64,000 nucleotides of DNA, taken from Alcanivoracaceae bacterium (GTDB taxonomy: Bacteria; Pseudomonadota; Gammaproteobacteria; Pseudomonadales; Alcanivoracaceae). The DNA is taken from positions 72,126 to 136,125 of the forward strand of contig JARGPU010000001.1 in NCBI GenBank assembly GCA_029210325.1, given 5' to 3'. Numbering within the stretch: position 1 is the stretch's first letter; every line of letters starts with the position of its first letter. The notes under the pieces were generated by a model that saw only the letters and a list, made by a program, of their open reading frames with translations, was not told where the DNA came from and searched no databases. The translations under genes were made by a program, and so were the position numbers. Shown piece by piece: positions 30,637-39,887 of the stretch.

Positions 30637-31653
30637 ATGTCGTCCGTCCGAGCACTATTGCGCGATCCAACCAGCCTTTGGCCAAATGCCTCAGCCATAA
30701 GCTATATCCTGCTGGGCTATTTCGGTGGTTGGTGGGCGCTTTTTCAGGGTAGCACCGCCCTGTTCACTGTCGGCGTTATAGCCATAGCTCATGCCATGGC
30801 CATAGCCGCCTACCTGATGCATGACTGCGGCCATAACAGCATCTTCAAGGACACTGAATTCAACTCATGCCTCGGCCGCTGGCTGAATGTCATCTGTGGC
30901 AGTAACTATGGCACCTATGAAGACATGCGCTACAAGCATATGCGCCATCACGTGGATAACTGTGAGCCAGTGACCTTTGATTACCGTAGCTGGTTGAAGC
31001 GGCATCCCGTTATTCATCGCATGGTAAATGCCCTTGAATGGGCCTACATACCGGCGGTCGAATTTATCATGCATGGCATGCAGATAATTGCACCGTTTAT
31101 CTATGAAGAAAAACGTCCCCAGCGCGGCAGAGCGATACGCGTTGTACTACTGCGCTTCTCCCTGTTTGCCCTGATCGCCTGGCTATCTCCAGTCGCAGCA
31201 CTGGGCTATGTCCTGGCCTATGTACTGTTTATTACGTTCCTGCGATTTATGGACAACTTCCAACATAGCTATGAGATCTTCTATCGCCTGAATGACCCCA
31301 GCTTCGTGCCCCCCTTGAAAGGCGATGTCGAATACGAGCAAAGCCATACCTACAGCAACCTTCTTTCCCAGCGCTGGCCCTGGCTAAACCTGATCGCGCT
31401 CAACTTTTCTTACCACAATGCACATCATGCCAAGCCCACCTTGGGCTGGCATCGACTACCAGAGCTGCACGCCAGCCTTTATCCGGAGCAGTGCCCACAA
31501 CAACTGACTTTCTGGCCCCAACTGGCGGAGTTCCATCGCCACCGTGTTGCAAGGGTGCTATCAGAACATTACGGCGAGGATGATGTGGTGACCCAATTAC
31601 GTAACGGTGATGCCATAGGCGTAAACGCATTGTCATTTCTGACCGCATTCTGA
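30637..31653 (+). CDS. Membrane di-iron fatty acid desaturase-like oxygenase
   Basis: A 338-residue membrane protein of the fatty acid desaturase superfamily. The boxes are HDCGHN (62-67), HMRHH (101-105) and HNAHH (260-264), with hydrophobic helices around 20-60, 165-200 and the surrounding regions. It differs clearly from the DesA and DesB types in this window. The superfamily includes hydroxylases and ketolases as well as desaturases, so the reaction is open. AGGAGG lies 6 bases before the ATG at 30637. It sits between an isomerase-like gene and ABC transporter genes, with gaps of 23 and 12 bases, so it probably belongs to a pathway for an imported substrate rather than to bulk lipid synthesis (inference). 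Confidence 0.85.
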   Translation: MSSVRALLRDPTSLWPNASAISYILLGYFGGWWALFQGSTALFTVGVIAIAHAMAIAAYLMHDCGHNSIFKDTEFNSCLGRWLNVICGSNYGTYEDMRYKHMRHHVDNCEPVTFDYRSWLKRHPVIHRMVNALEWAYIPAVEFIMHGMQIIAPFIYEEKRPQRGRAIRVVLLRFSLFALIAWLSPVAALGYVLAYVLFITFLRFMDNFQHSYEIFYRLNDPSFVPPLKGDVEYEQSHTYSNLLSQRWPWLNLIALNFSYHNAHHAKPTLGWHRLPELHASLYPEQCPQQLTFWPQLAEFHRHRVARVLSEHYGEDDVVTQLRNGDAIGVNALSFLTAF

Positions 31654-31665
31654 AGGGAAATATCA

Positions 31666-32556
31666 ATGCTGCAGCGAGTCATATCACCGCCACCGTCAGA
31701 GCAGCCGCCCGCTACTCTAGCGGGCGTGACAACTCAGGCGCGGCAAGCGCCGCCTGCTATTCCTGTCAGGCAGCGTTGGCTTGAGTTCAAGCAGCCTGTC
31801 TCGACTCCCAGCAAGCTACTGCTTGGCATCGCCGCATGGATTTTGTTCTTGCTCGGCTGGCACCTGGCTGCAACCAGTGGCACTGAAGCCAACCCGTTAT
31901 TCCCATCGCCGGCTGACGTTTCGGGCTCACTCTGGAATCTGTTTGCCGAGCGCGGATTTCACAGTGATGTACTGGCCAGCCTGCAGCGTATTCTTTTGAG
32001 CTTCGGCCTTGCGGTGGCTGTCGCCGTACCCACCGGAGTGTTGATGGGAGCTTTCCCCGCAGTAGAGGCTTTCTTCAGTCCTCTGGTCTCTGCCTTCCGC
32101 TATCTTCCTGCGCCAGCATTTATTCCATTACTGCTAATGTGGCTTGGTACCGGTGATACCCAGAAAATTGCTCTACTTGTACTGGGGGTCATCTGGTTTC
32201 TGATCACCCTCGTTTGCGACACCGTCAAGCAGACACCAGTAGATTTTATCGAAACATCCCGCACCCTTGGCGGTTCAAGACGCACCATTCTTTGGACCGT
32301 TGTGCTGCCGTCATCCCTGCCGGGGATTGTCGACACCTGCCGACAGATGTTGGCAGTCAGCTGGACCTATCTGGTTATCGCAGAAATCGTCGCCGCCACT
32401 GATGGTATTGGCGCCATGATGATGCGCGCCCGTCGCTTCGTTCACGTGGACGACATCATGGCCGGCATTCTTATTATCGGCGCGCTTGGGCTGCTTTGTG
32501 ATCTGGCCTTTCGAGGCCTGCATTGGCTGATGTTCCCTTACTTACGCCGGCGCTGA
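31666..32556 (+). CDS. NitT/TauT-type ABC transporter permease
   Basis: A 296-residue inner-membrane permease of the SsuC/TauC/NrtB family. After a Pro-rich cytosolic N-terminus (1-40), about six helices follow. The EAA loop that contacts the ATPase reads FIETSRTLGGSRRTILWTVVLP, viewed as two adjoining pieces at about 185-206. Family members import nitrate, taurine, sulfonates or pyrimidine precursors. It lies 12 bases after the desaturase-like gene and 52 before the binding lipoprotein. Confidence 0.9.
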   Translation: MLQRVISPPPSEQPPATLAGVTTQARQAPPAIPVRQRWLEFKQPVSTPSKLLLGIAAWILFLLGWHLAATSGTEANPLFPSPADVSGSLWNLFAERGFHSDVLASLQRILLSFGLAVAVAVPTGVLMGAFPAVEAFFSPLVSAFRYLPAPAFIPLLLMWLGTGDTQKIALLVLGVIWFLITLVCDTVKQTPVDFIETSRTLGGSRRTILWTVVLPSSLPGIVDTCRQMLAVSWTYLVIAEIVAATDGIGAMMMRARRFVHVDDIMAGILIIGALGLLCDLAFRGLHWLMFPYLRRR

Positions 32557-32608
32557 TTCACCGAAAACTGATTACCCCAAGACTGTTTCCCCGAAGAGGA
32601 GTAACACC

Positions 32609-33730
32609 ATGTCAATACCAATACCCAAGACCCTTCGACACTCCATGCTGTGGCTTGCCACAGCTACCATGCTGGTCGCTTGCGGTGATCCCGAAACACC
32701 GACAAGCACAGCAGAAGCCGCTCCTGAGCCGCCAGCGAAGACAATGGAGACTGTGAAAGTTTCCCTTTTTTCCTGGCCCGGATATGGATTTTGGTTTATC
32801 GCCAAGGAGAAAAATCTGGTTCCTGAGCTTAATCTGGATATTCAGATCATCGAAGATCCATACGAAAGCTTTGGCCTGATGACTGCGGGACAGCTGGATA
32901 TTACCTCCAGTACTGTCGAGTATGGTCCTATCGCAGTTGATAAAGACGTTCCGGTGAAGTTGGTGACCTATACCAATCCCTCCTACGGTACTGACAAAAT
33001 TATTCTGCGCCCTGAAATCACTTCACCTACAGAACTGGCGGGCAAAAAGATAGCCGTTCTGGAAGGTGGACTAACCCAGATCTTTATGGGTATTTGGCTT
33101 GAAGAGAACGGCGTTGGCATCGACGAGGTGGAGTTCGTTAACGTCATTATGGATGAGGCTGTTGGCGCCATGCTCGGCGGTGATGTAGCCGCTGCTGAGT
33201 TCTGGGAGCCCTTTGGCAGCAAGGTACTGGCTGGCATGCCTGACGCTCAGGTCATGGCCACCTCTGCAGAAGAGAAGTGGATCAGCACCGCGCTGCTTGG
33301 CGATGGTATGTATATGACCTCTGCTCTACTCAACGATCGTCCTGAAGCCTCAGCTTTGGCGATGAAAGCTTATTTCGCCGCCGTTGACTGGTGGAAGGCA
33401 AACCCGGAAGAAGGTAACAAGATTATCGCAGATGCAATTCAGTTTACCGTTGAAGATGTTGAGATGGTCATTGGCAGTGATGGCCAGATTAATAAGGGCG
33501 GTATCTGGGTCTTCGACAAGCAGGAAGCTGGCTCATTTATGGGACTGCTGCCAGGTGACCTTCCGCTCGGTCTCACTAGCGGTCAGATTGTTCAGCACTG
33601 GAATACTACTAACGAATGGTGGATCAAGTTCGGTCAGGCGGAGAAAATGCACGACTGGACCACCGGCGTGGTGACTACGCCACTGGAAGCTGTATTGAAG
33701 GAGAGCGGCCTGATTACGGAGGCACAATGA
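32609..33730 (+). CDS. NitT/TauT-type ABC substrate-binding lipoprotein
   Basis: A 373-residue binding protein with a lipoprotein signal ending LVAC (lipidated Cys25). An Ala/Pro/Thr/Glu linker of about 20 residues follows, then an NMT1/THI5-like periplasmic-binding fold. VSLFSWPGYGFWFIAKEK (about 50-67) is the aromatic-rich first strand typical of the SsuA/NrtA/ThiY class. ITSSTVEYGPIA and the later EFWEPFG line the cleft. The abundance of Trp/Tyr and acidic residues suggests an organic, possibly cationic ligand (guess). Its stop overlaps the ATPase start (ATGA). Confidence 0.88.
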   Translation: MSIPIPKTLRHSMLWLATATMLVACGDPETPTSTAEAAPEPPAKTMETVKVSLFSWPGYGFWFIAKEKNLVPELNLDIQIIEDPYESFGLMTAGQLDITSSTVEYGPIAVDKDVPVKLVTYTNPSYGTDKIILRPEITSPTELAGKKIAVLEGGLTQIFMGIWLEENGVGIDEVEFVNVIMDEAVGAMLGGDVAAAEFWEPFGSKVLAGMPDAQVMATSAEEKWISTALLGDGMYMTSALLNDRPEASALAMKAYFAAVDWWKANPEEGNKIIADAIQFTVEDVEMVIGSDGQINKGGIWVFDKQEAGSFMGLLPGDLPLGLTSGQIVQHWNTTNEWWIKFGQAEKMHDWTTGVVTTPLEAVLKESGLITEAQ

Positions 33731-34527
33731 GCGCTGCCCTCGACCTTCAACACGGCGGCCTCGAAGTAGCGCGGCTGGGGAAAGTATTCCCCGGTCGCGA
33801 CAAGCCGGTTATTGCCGTTGAAGATGTGAGCTTTCACGTTGAGCCTCGTCAGGTATGCATGCTGCTGGGGCCATCAGGGTGTGGCAAATCGACCATCCTG
33901 CGCATGATAGCTGGGCTGGAGCAACCGAGCAGTGGGGGCATCAATCTGAATGGCAACCCGGTTGTCGGGCCACACCGGGAACGTGGCATGGTTTTTCAGG
34001 GCTACACCTCGTTTCCGTGGCTCACAGTGCGACAAAATGTGTCCTACGGTCTGCGCATCAATGGTGATGCCTATGCACTGCGCGAAGGCACAGTCGACCA
34101 TTATCTGGAAAGGGTAGGTCTTAGCCGCTTTGCGGACGCATGGCCTCACCAATTGTCCGGGGGCATGCGTCAGCGTGTTGCACTGGCCCGGGCGCTGGCC
34201 ACAACGCCGCAACTGCTGCTTATGGATGAGCCGTTCGGCGCGCTGGACGCGGAAACTCGCTGGCAAATGCAAGAGCTACTGCTAAACGTAATTCGCAAGG
34301 AAAGAATGACCGTAGTCATGGTCACTCACGACGTCGAGGAAGCACTACTGCTCGGCGACCAGATCGTATTTCTGTCCAGCCACCCCGGTAGAGTTCGAAC
34401 CATGCTTTACCCTCCTTTCAAGGGTGATGATGCGATCTGCACTCGCGAAGCCCTGCGCACCCACCCGGATTACGCACCTATGGAACGGCAGATTCTGGCT
34501 ATGATGCGCGAAGAAGGGGGGCACTAG
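33727..34527 (+). CDS. NitT/TauT-type ABC transporter ATPase
   Basis: A 266-residue nucleotide-binding subunit of the SsuB/TauB/NrtD family. Walker A GPSGCGKST (48-56), the Q-loop in MVFQGYTSFPWL, the LSGGMRQRVALARAL signature (about 140-154), Walker B LLLMDEPFGALD (about 163-174) and the switch His in MVTHDVEEA are all present. The ATG at 33727 overlaps the stop of the binding-protein gene by 4 bases, giving translational coupling. It completes a full importer (permease, binding protein, ATPase). Confidence 0.93.
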   Translation: MSAALDLQHGGLEVARLGKVFPGRDKPVIAVEDVSFHVEPRQVCMLLGPSGCGKSTILRMIAGLEQPSSGGINLNGNPVVGPHRERGMVFQGYTSFPWLTVRQNVSYGLRINGDAYALREGTVDHYLERVGLSRFADAWPHQLSGGMRQRVALARALATTPQLLLMDEPFGALDAETRWQMQELLLNVIRKERMTVVMVTHDVEEALLLGDQIVFLSSHPGRVRTMLYPPFKGDDAICTREALRTHPDYAPMERQILAMMREEGGH

Positions 34528-34602
34528 AACGTACTTTACACTGAACCCCCGTGCGGTGACGATGTCTAGCCATCCACGCTGACAACACTTGCCGCCATTC
34601 GC

Positions 34603-35658
34603 ATGCATGCACTGAGATCCTTGTTACTGAGATTGATTGGTGTTGCCCAGCGACATCCCGGGCTGCTAGCCGTATTCGGCTTTATATCCGGGCTGGCAAG
34701 CTTTCTGTTGATCAAGCGAAGCGAACAGCTGGCTCAGAGCATTGCCATAATGATGCTAATCAGCTGGATTTGGCTCACGCTGGAGCAAAGCTTGCGCCAG
34801 AGCGTGTTGTCCCGCTTCGGTCTGGATATGCCTCCTGCACTCATCCGCTTCGCCACGCAGTTGGTTCATCAGGAGAGCTATTTTTTTGTTTTGCCATTTT
34901 TTCTTGCTGCAACACATTGGCAAACCGCGCAGGTAATATTTACCGGATTGCTGGTCGTCTGCGCATTAGTCACGGTTGTTGATCCACTCTACTTTCGCGC
35001 TCTGGCACCAAGACGTACCTTATTCCTGATTTTTCATGCCTTGGCGCTGTTTGCCACGCTGCTGGTGGCACTGCCGATTATTGTTCATCTGACGACATCA
35101 CAAAGTTTTCTCGCTGCTCTTTGTCTGGCGCTGGTATTCAGCCTGCCGGCACTGAAGGCACTTTTCCCAACGAATGCACTCTGGCGTGTTCCGGCCCTCG
35201 CACTCATGCTATCAATACTGGCGATAGCCACTTGGCAGGCACGCGCATGGATACCCGGCGTCCCCATGCGACTCGCCAGTGTTTCTGTAACCCATGAAAT
35301 AGATCGGCAGCAGCGTATTCCCGGGCCCCCCATCACTCAGGTGGACGCTAGTACATTGCACTGGGAGGGCCTGTACGCATGGACTGCCATTCAGGTACCA
35401 CGCGGCCTGCGCGAAACGGTCTATCACATTTGGTTTCAGAATGGCGAGGAAGTGGACCGTATTCCTATGACTGTGAGCGGTGGTCGTCAGGAGGGTTATC
35501 GTGCCTGGAGCCACAAGCTGCACTTTCCGGCCGACCCTGTCGGTGACTGGCAAGTGCAAGTAGTCACTGGAACCGGACAAATGATCGGCATGGTTCAGTT
35601 TCAGGTCACCCCGGCAGCTCCATTGCCTGCAGACGCCAGTTCCTTCCCGGACAGCTGA
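34603..35658 (+). CDS. DUF5924/DUF2914 family membrane protein
   Basis: A 351-residue protein with about seven hydrophobic segments in the first 225 residues (for example LAVFGFISGLASFLL, FFVLPFFLAA and LALFATLLVALPIIV). A soluble C-terminal domain follows (about 235-345, LHWEGLYAWTAIQVPRGLRE then HIWFQNGEEVDRIPM) that resembles DUF2914, with a DUF5924-like N-terminus. The function is unknown. It starts 75 bases after the ABC ATPase gene on the same strand, so it could be a distal operon member or have its own promoter. The last residues of DUF2914 proteins are predicted to be periplasmic. Confidence 0.7.
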   Translation: MHALRSLLLRLIGVAQRHPGLLAVFGFISGLASFLLIKRSEQLAQSIAIMMLISWIWLTLEQSLRQSVLSRFGLDMPPALIRFATQLVHQESYFFVLPFFLAATHWQTAQVIFTGLLVVCALVTVVDPLYFRALAPRRTLFLIFHALALFATLLVALPIIVHLTTSQSFLAALCLALVFSLPALKALFPTNALWRVPALALMLSILAIATWQARAWIPGVPMRLASVSVTHEIDRQQRIPGPPITQVDASTLHWEGLYAWTAIQVPRGLRETVYHIWFQNGEEVDRIPMTVSGGRQEGYRAWSHKLHFPADPVGDWQVQVVTGTGQMIGMVQFQVTPAAPLPADASSFPDS

Positions 35659-35740
35659 GCCAATAACCGTCCAGACAATTGTGGCGATGCCCGCGAGCCG
35701 GTATAACCTGCCTCCATTACAAGCCACCTTATGACCCGTC

Positions 35741-36979
35741 ATGAACGACCGCACCAGCAAGACAGTACAGGGCTACACCGACCCCGCCTTCAAGGCTGTG
35801 GAGAATGTTTTTCGCAGTCAGCTGCAAAAGACTCCGGGAGGCGGCGCGGTATGCGTTTACCATCAGGGCCGCAAGGTAGTTGACCTGTGGGGCGGCGTGC
35901 GCGATGACCAAGGCAATCCCTGGCAGCAAGACACACTCAGTGTTTCTTTTTCCACCACCAAGGGTGTCACGGCAACCCTGCTACACCAACTGGTGGCCGA
36001 GGGAAAAGTTGATTACGACACACCGGTATCCGAGTACTGGCCCGAGTTTGCTGCCAATGGCAAAGCGGCCATTACTGTTCGTGACTTACTGACTCATCGT
36101 GCTGGCCTGTATGGCATGCGCAAACTGAAACTTTCCTTTGATGATCTGCTTGACTGGGACAAAACCTGTGCGGCGCTTGCCGCTGCCCCCAGCAACACGG
36201 ATAAAGCACCGCACAGTGTCTATCACGCCTTGACCTATGGCTGGCTGGTAGGCGAAGTCATTCGCCGCGCAGGCGGCGACTCCGTGACTAATCTTTTGCA
36301 GGAAAAGATCTCCCGTCCGCTTGGTCTGGACGGCTGCCATATCGGCGTCCCGGACAGCGAACATCATCGTGTTGCCATGTTGCTGATGGGATGGCCGCAG
36401 GGTCAGGCGCCACGTTCCTCAGCAAAGCGCCCTTCACTAAAGAAGAAAATTGCCGGCAATCTGAAATACGGGCTGGATGCATTGAGCAAGCGCGGACTGG
36501 CACCGGATTTCTCTCCCTTCGAAGATGCCGTCACTGTACGAGACTTTCATCCGCGCAAACTTGTCACAGCACAGGGATTGCGCGCCGCCATGCCGGCGGT
36601 GAATGGCACCTTTACCGCGCGATCTTTGGCACGCATGTATGCCGCACTGGCCAACGGCGGCGAACTTGATGGCGTACGCATTCTGGATGCCGATATGTTG
36701 CCGGTGATCAGCGCTCAGCAAGTTGACACGCTGGATCGCGCCCTGTTCTCGCCCATGCGCTGGCGACTGGGCTATCACCAACCTTATGTATTAACCAGAC
36801 GCAGACCCCGTCAAGCCTTTGGTCACTTCGGCTATGGCGGGTCCGGTGCCTGGGCGGACCCAACACGCAACCTGTCCATAGCGCTTACCGTCAACGCCGG
36901 TAGCGGCACCCCTTGGGGGGATATGCGCATACTCAAGCTTGGCGCCGCAGCGCTGAGCGGCGCAAATTCGTTGAGATAG
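35741..36979 (+). CDS. Serine hydrolase, class C beta-lactamase/esterase family
   Basis: A 412-residue beta-lactamase-fold serine hydrolase (EstB-like or D-alanyl-D-alanine carboxypeptidase-like). The catalytic S-x-x-K motif is STTK, with Ser71 and Lys74. The second motif tyrosine lies in the YHALTYGWLVGEVI region (about 166-180). A late HFGYGGSGAW corresponds to the KTG-like motif (HxG variant), typical of esterases rather than true beta-lactamases. No signal peptide is seen, so it is likely cytosolic. It stands alone, about 80 bases after the DUF5924 gene. Confidence 0.85.
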   Translation: MNDRTSKTVQGYTDPAFKAVENVFRSQLQKTPGGGAVCVYHQGRKVVDLWGGVRDDQGNPWQQDTLSVSFSTTKGVTATLLHQLVAEGKVDYDTPVSEYWPEFAANGKAAITVRDLLTHRAGLYGMRKLKLSFDDLLDWDKTCAALAAAPSNTDKAPHSVYHALTYGWLVGEVIRRAGGDSVTNLLQEKISRPLGLDGCHIGVPDSEHHRVAMLLMGWPQGQAPRSSAKRPSLKKKIAGNLKYGLDALSKRGLAPDFSPFEDAVTVRDFHPRKLVTAQGLRAAMPAVNGTFTARSLARMYAALANGGELDGVRILDADMLPVISAQQVDTLDRALFSPMRWRLGYHQPYVLTRRRPRQAFGHFGYGGSGAWADPTRNLSIALTVNAGSGTPWGDMRILKLGAAALSGANSLR

Positions 36980-37091
36980 CCCTGTCTTTTCATACAAATG
37001 GGCCAGTTCGTTAGTTCGACAAATGGCGCTTGAACCAGAAGCCATTGGCGGCGATAGTGTCCGCTTTATCAATACCATCAGGATCGCAACT

Positions 37092-38171
37092 ATGAAGAAG
37101 CTGTTTCTTGCCGCTTGTGTTACCGCCTTTTCCAGTCCAGCTCTCGCGGAACACAATGTACCTTCAAACTATTCCTATATCGGCCTGCATGTTTCCCAGC
37201 ATTATTTCGATCTGGGCGGACATATTGCGCCAGCGGATTTCGATGAAGGCCTGATGCCAGGGGTTCAGTTCGGCATGCGCTTTAAAGACCAGTGGTCTAT
37301 TCAGGGCTGGTGGGGCCAGGGCGATATGGACTTTGAGGCCGGCGGCGGCGATGCCGAGTTTACCCACTATTTTGTTTCTGCCCGCCACCACTACAAGGAC
37401 ACACAGTGGCTTGGCTTTGAGCCCTACAGTGGCGCTACTGTCGGCCAGCTCCAGATCGACGGCAATGAAGAGACTCTGGGCGGCTTTGAGCTGGGTCTGC
37501 AGCGCGGCTTGAACAAGAATTTCATTATTGATCTTGGTGTGCGTCCCGCTTACAGCTTTGACAACGAGCGCTGGGATGGCGAGGTCTATGCTGCGGTCAA
37601 TTTTGCCATTGGTGGCGGCAAACAGAGCGATAACAGCGCAACCGAGATGGCCGAAGACAAAGCAACCGAGGTAGCCGACCAGGCAAAAGCCGCTATCACA
37701 GCCGCAGTGGACAGTGATGGTGATGGCGTGGTTGACGCGCTGGACAAGTGCACGGACACCAGCGCCGGCAGCAAAGTTGATGAGGCAGGCTGCAACGTTG
37801 TCCTCACAGAAAACATCCGCGAAACCCTGTATGTGCAGTTCAGCACAGGCGGCAGCAGTGTCGCAGAGGCATCCGTCGAAGAAATCGGCCGCGTGGCACA
37901 GCGCATGCGTGAGTTTCCGGATGTACAGTTACTGCTGGAAGGCCACACTGATAGTTCCGGCGGAGCTGATTTGAATCGCCGTCTGTCCCAGCAGCGTGCC
38001 GATGCAGTCAAGCAAGTTCTGGTCGAGCGCTTCAATATCGACGGCAACCGTATTGATGCAGTTGGTCGTGGTGAGGATGCCCCGGCATTTAGCAATGACA
38101 CCGCGGACGGCCGCGCCAAGAACCGTCGGGTAGAGGCGGTACTGCAAGCACAGAGGACCGTGACCCAGTAG
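37092..38171 (+). CDS. OmpA-family outer membrane protein
   Basis: A 359-residue protein. A signal peptide (MKKLFLAACVTAFSSPALA) is followed by an eight-strand-type beta-barrel (about 20-185, many alternating aromatic strands). A short thrombospondin type 3-like calcium repeat (DSDGDGVVDALDKC, about 213-226) and a peptidoglycan-binding OmpA domain follow (about 240-355, LLEGHTDSSGGADLNRRLSQQRA with the conserved Asp and Arg). This is the OprF/OmpA layout, which links the outer membrane to the cell wall. The ATG at 37092 is chosen because the signal peptide begins there; the open frame upstream lacks a ribosome site. Confidence 0.9.
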   Translation: MKKLFLAACVTAFSSPALAEHNVPSNYSYIGLHVSQHYFDLGGHIAPADFDEGLMPGVQFGMRFKDQWSIQGWWGQGDMDFEAGGGDAEFTHYFVSARHHYKDTQWLGFEPYSGATVGQLQIDGNEETLGGFELGLQRGLNKNFIIDLGVRPAYSFDNERWDGEVYAAVNFAIGGGKQSDNSATEMAEDKATEVADQAKAAITAAVDSDGDGVVDALDKCTDTSAGSKVDEAGCNVVLTENIRETLYVQFSTGGSSVAEASVEEIGRVAQRMREFPDVQLLLEGHTDSSGGADLNRRLSQQRADAVKQVLVERFNIDGNRIDAVGRGEDAPAFSNDTADGRAKNRRVEAVLQAQRTVTQ

Positions 38172-38318
38172 CACTGAGCGAAACATCGATCGTCAGGAAC
38201 GGCAGCCGACAGAAGTCGGTTGCCTTTCTCTCCTCCAGCGTCTCCCACCAGCCCTAAGCCCTACCCGCAGCCTCACACACCCCCTACAATGTTCCCCATT
38301 GAGCAGCGGGGACCCCCC

Positions 38319-39161
38319 ATGAGCCTTCAGTTCAGCAAGATGCACGGCCTTGGCAATGATTTTATGGTCATCGATGGCGTGCGGCAGAATCTGCCATCCA
38401 CAGGCCTGCCGCTACCTGTAGAGCGTATTCGTACGCTGGCTGATCGCCACTTCGGCATCGGTTTTGATCAGCTACTGGTAGTCCAGCCAGCTTCTGCACC
38501 TGGCGTGGATTTCCGCTACCGGATCTTCAACGCGGATGGCTCTGAGGTGAACCAGTGTGGCAATGGCGCACGCTGCTTTGCCCGCTTTGTGCGCGATCAG
38601 GGCCTGACCGACAAGGACTCCATTCAAGTTGAAACCGCTGCCGGTCAAATGACACTGAACCTGACCGACGATGGTCAGGTAACCGTAGACATGGGCGCAC
38701 CCCGCTGGGCTCCGGGAGATATTCCGCTGAATGCCTCTGAGGAATCTGACAGCTACTTCATTGTCGCCGGCAGCCAGGCCTTTGAGGTCGGCGCCGTTGG
38801 CCTTGGCAATCCACATTGTGTTCTGCTGGTGGAGAACGTGGATATCGCCCCGGTGGAAAGCGTAGGCCCGCTACTTGAAAGCCACCCTGACTTCCCTGAG
38901 AGGGTCAACGTCGGCTTTATGCAGATCGTCGATCGCGGCCATATCCGCCTGCGCGTCTTCGAACGCGGCTCAGGAGAAACTCTCGCCTGCGGCTCTGGCG
39001 CTTGCGCCGCAGTGGTGGTCGGCCAGCGGCGCGGCTTGCTCGACGACACGGTACAGGTGAACTTACCTGGTGGCCGGCTATCGATTAGCTATGCAGGCAA
39101 GGACGGCATTCAGATGACAGGCCCGGCGGCCCACGTCTATGATGGCCGCATTGATATTTAA
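38319..39161 (+). CDS. dapF: Diaminopimelate epimerase
   Basis: A 280-residue PLP-independent epimerase that converts LL- to meso-diaminopimelate for lysine and peptidoglycan. The two catalytic cysteines are C80 (NQCGNGARC) and C224 (ACGSGACAA). The N-terminal [19 protein letters not shown] is the family start, so the ATG at 38319 is used and an upstream in-frame extension is discarded. It leads the conserved dapF-DUF484-xerC run (12-base gap, then overlap). Confidence 0.97.
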   Translation: MSLQFSKMHGLGNDFMVIDGVRQNLPSTGLPLPVERIRTLADRHFGIGFDQLLVVQPASAPGVDFRYRIFNADGSEVNQCGNGARCFARFVRDQGLTDKDSIQVETAAGQMTLNLTDDGQVTVDMGAPRWAPGDIPLNASEESDSYFIVAGSQAFEVGAVGLGNPHCVLLVENVDIAPVESVGPLLESHPDFPERVNVGFMQIVDRGHIRLRVFERGSGETLACGSGACAAVVVGQRRGLLDDTVQVNLPGGRLSISYAGKDGIQMTGPAAHVYDGRIDI

Positions 39162-39173
39162 GGGGACTCGAGG

Positions 39174-39887
39174 ATGAGTGAGGAACACGCCACCAGCGCC
39201 GAGCAGGTCACCGCCTGGTTGCGCCACCACCCGGACTTCTTCCAGGGCCGACCAGACCTGCTGGAATTAATGCTTCTTCCAGACCCTCGGGGCAAAGCCG
39301 TGTCGCTACTGGAACGTCAGGCCAGCATCCTGCGGGATCGCAACACCGAGCTGCGCGAGCGCCTCAATGCCCTGCTTGATATCGCCCGCGAGAACGACAG
39401 CCTGTTCGAGAAGACTCGTCAGCTAACCCTGAAACTGATCGAAGCCAAAGATTTGGAGCCGCTGTGCAAGGCGCTGGTAGATAGTCTGAAGAGCCAGTTC
39501 GGCTCCGACGCCGTCACCTTGCTAATCTATGACCGGGATATCTCCATTGATGGAGCGCTACGCGAGCATGTCCGCGTGGTCGACAGCAGCGCCCTGCATG
39601 ATGCTCTGCAAACGCTACTGCGACAGGGCAATGCAGTGTGCGGCATATTGCGCGACGATGAAGTCCGCGAACTATTCCCCCAGCATGCAGACAATGTTAA
39701 ATCCGCCGCCATGGTGCCGCTCGACTTCCAGGGCCGCCAGGGCCTGCTGGCCATTGGCAGCTTTGATGAGCACCACTTCCGCAGCTCCCTCGGCACCCTG
39801 TTCATTACCCATCTGGGAGACGTCATCGCCCGGCGTCTGGCGGACACCCTGCGTGACTCGCGCCGCCTTGAAGCCAAGCGTGCCTGA
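39174..39887 (+). CDS. DUF484 family protein
   Basis: A 237-residue protein with a GAF-like domain. The N-terminal helical part has VTAWLRHHPDFFQGRPDLLELM and RQASILRDRNTELRERLNALL, each here spanning two motifs, followed by a coiled coil. The C-terminal part is GAF-like, with VPLDFQGRQGLLAIGSFDEHHF. The family is constantly found between dapF and xerC in gammaproteobacteria, but its role is not established. Its end overlaps the xerC GTG start by 8 bases. Confidence 0.92.
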   Translation: MSEEHATSAEQVTAWLRHHPDFFQGRPDLLELMLLPDPRGKAVSLLERQASILRDRNTELRERLNALLDIARENDSLFEKTRQLTLKLIEAKDLEPLCKALVDSLKSQFGSDAVTLLIYDRDISIDGALREHVRVVDSSALHDALQTLLRQGNAVCGILRDDEVRELFPQHADNVKSAAMVPLDFQGRQGLLAIGSFDEHHFRSSLGTLFITHLGDVIARRLADTLRDSRRLEAKRA

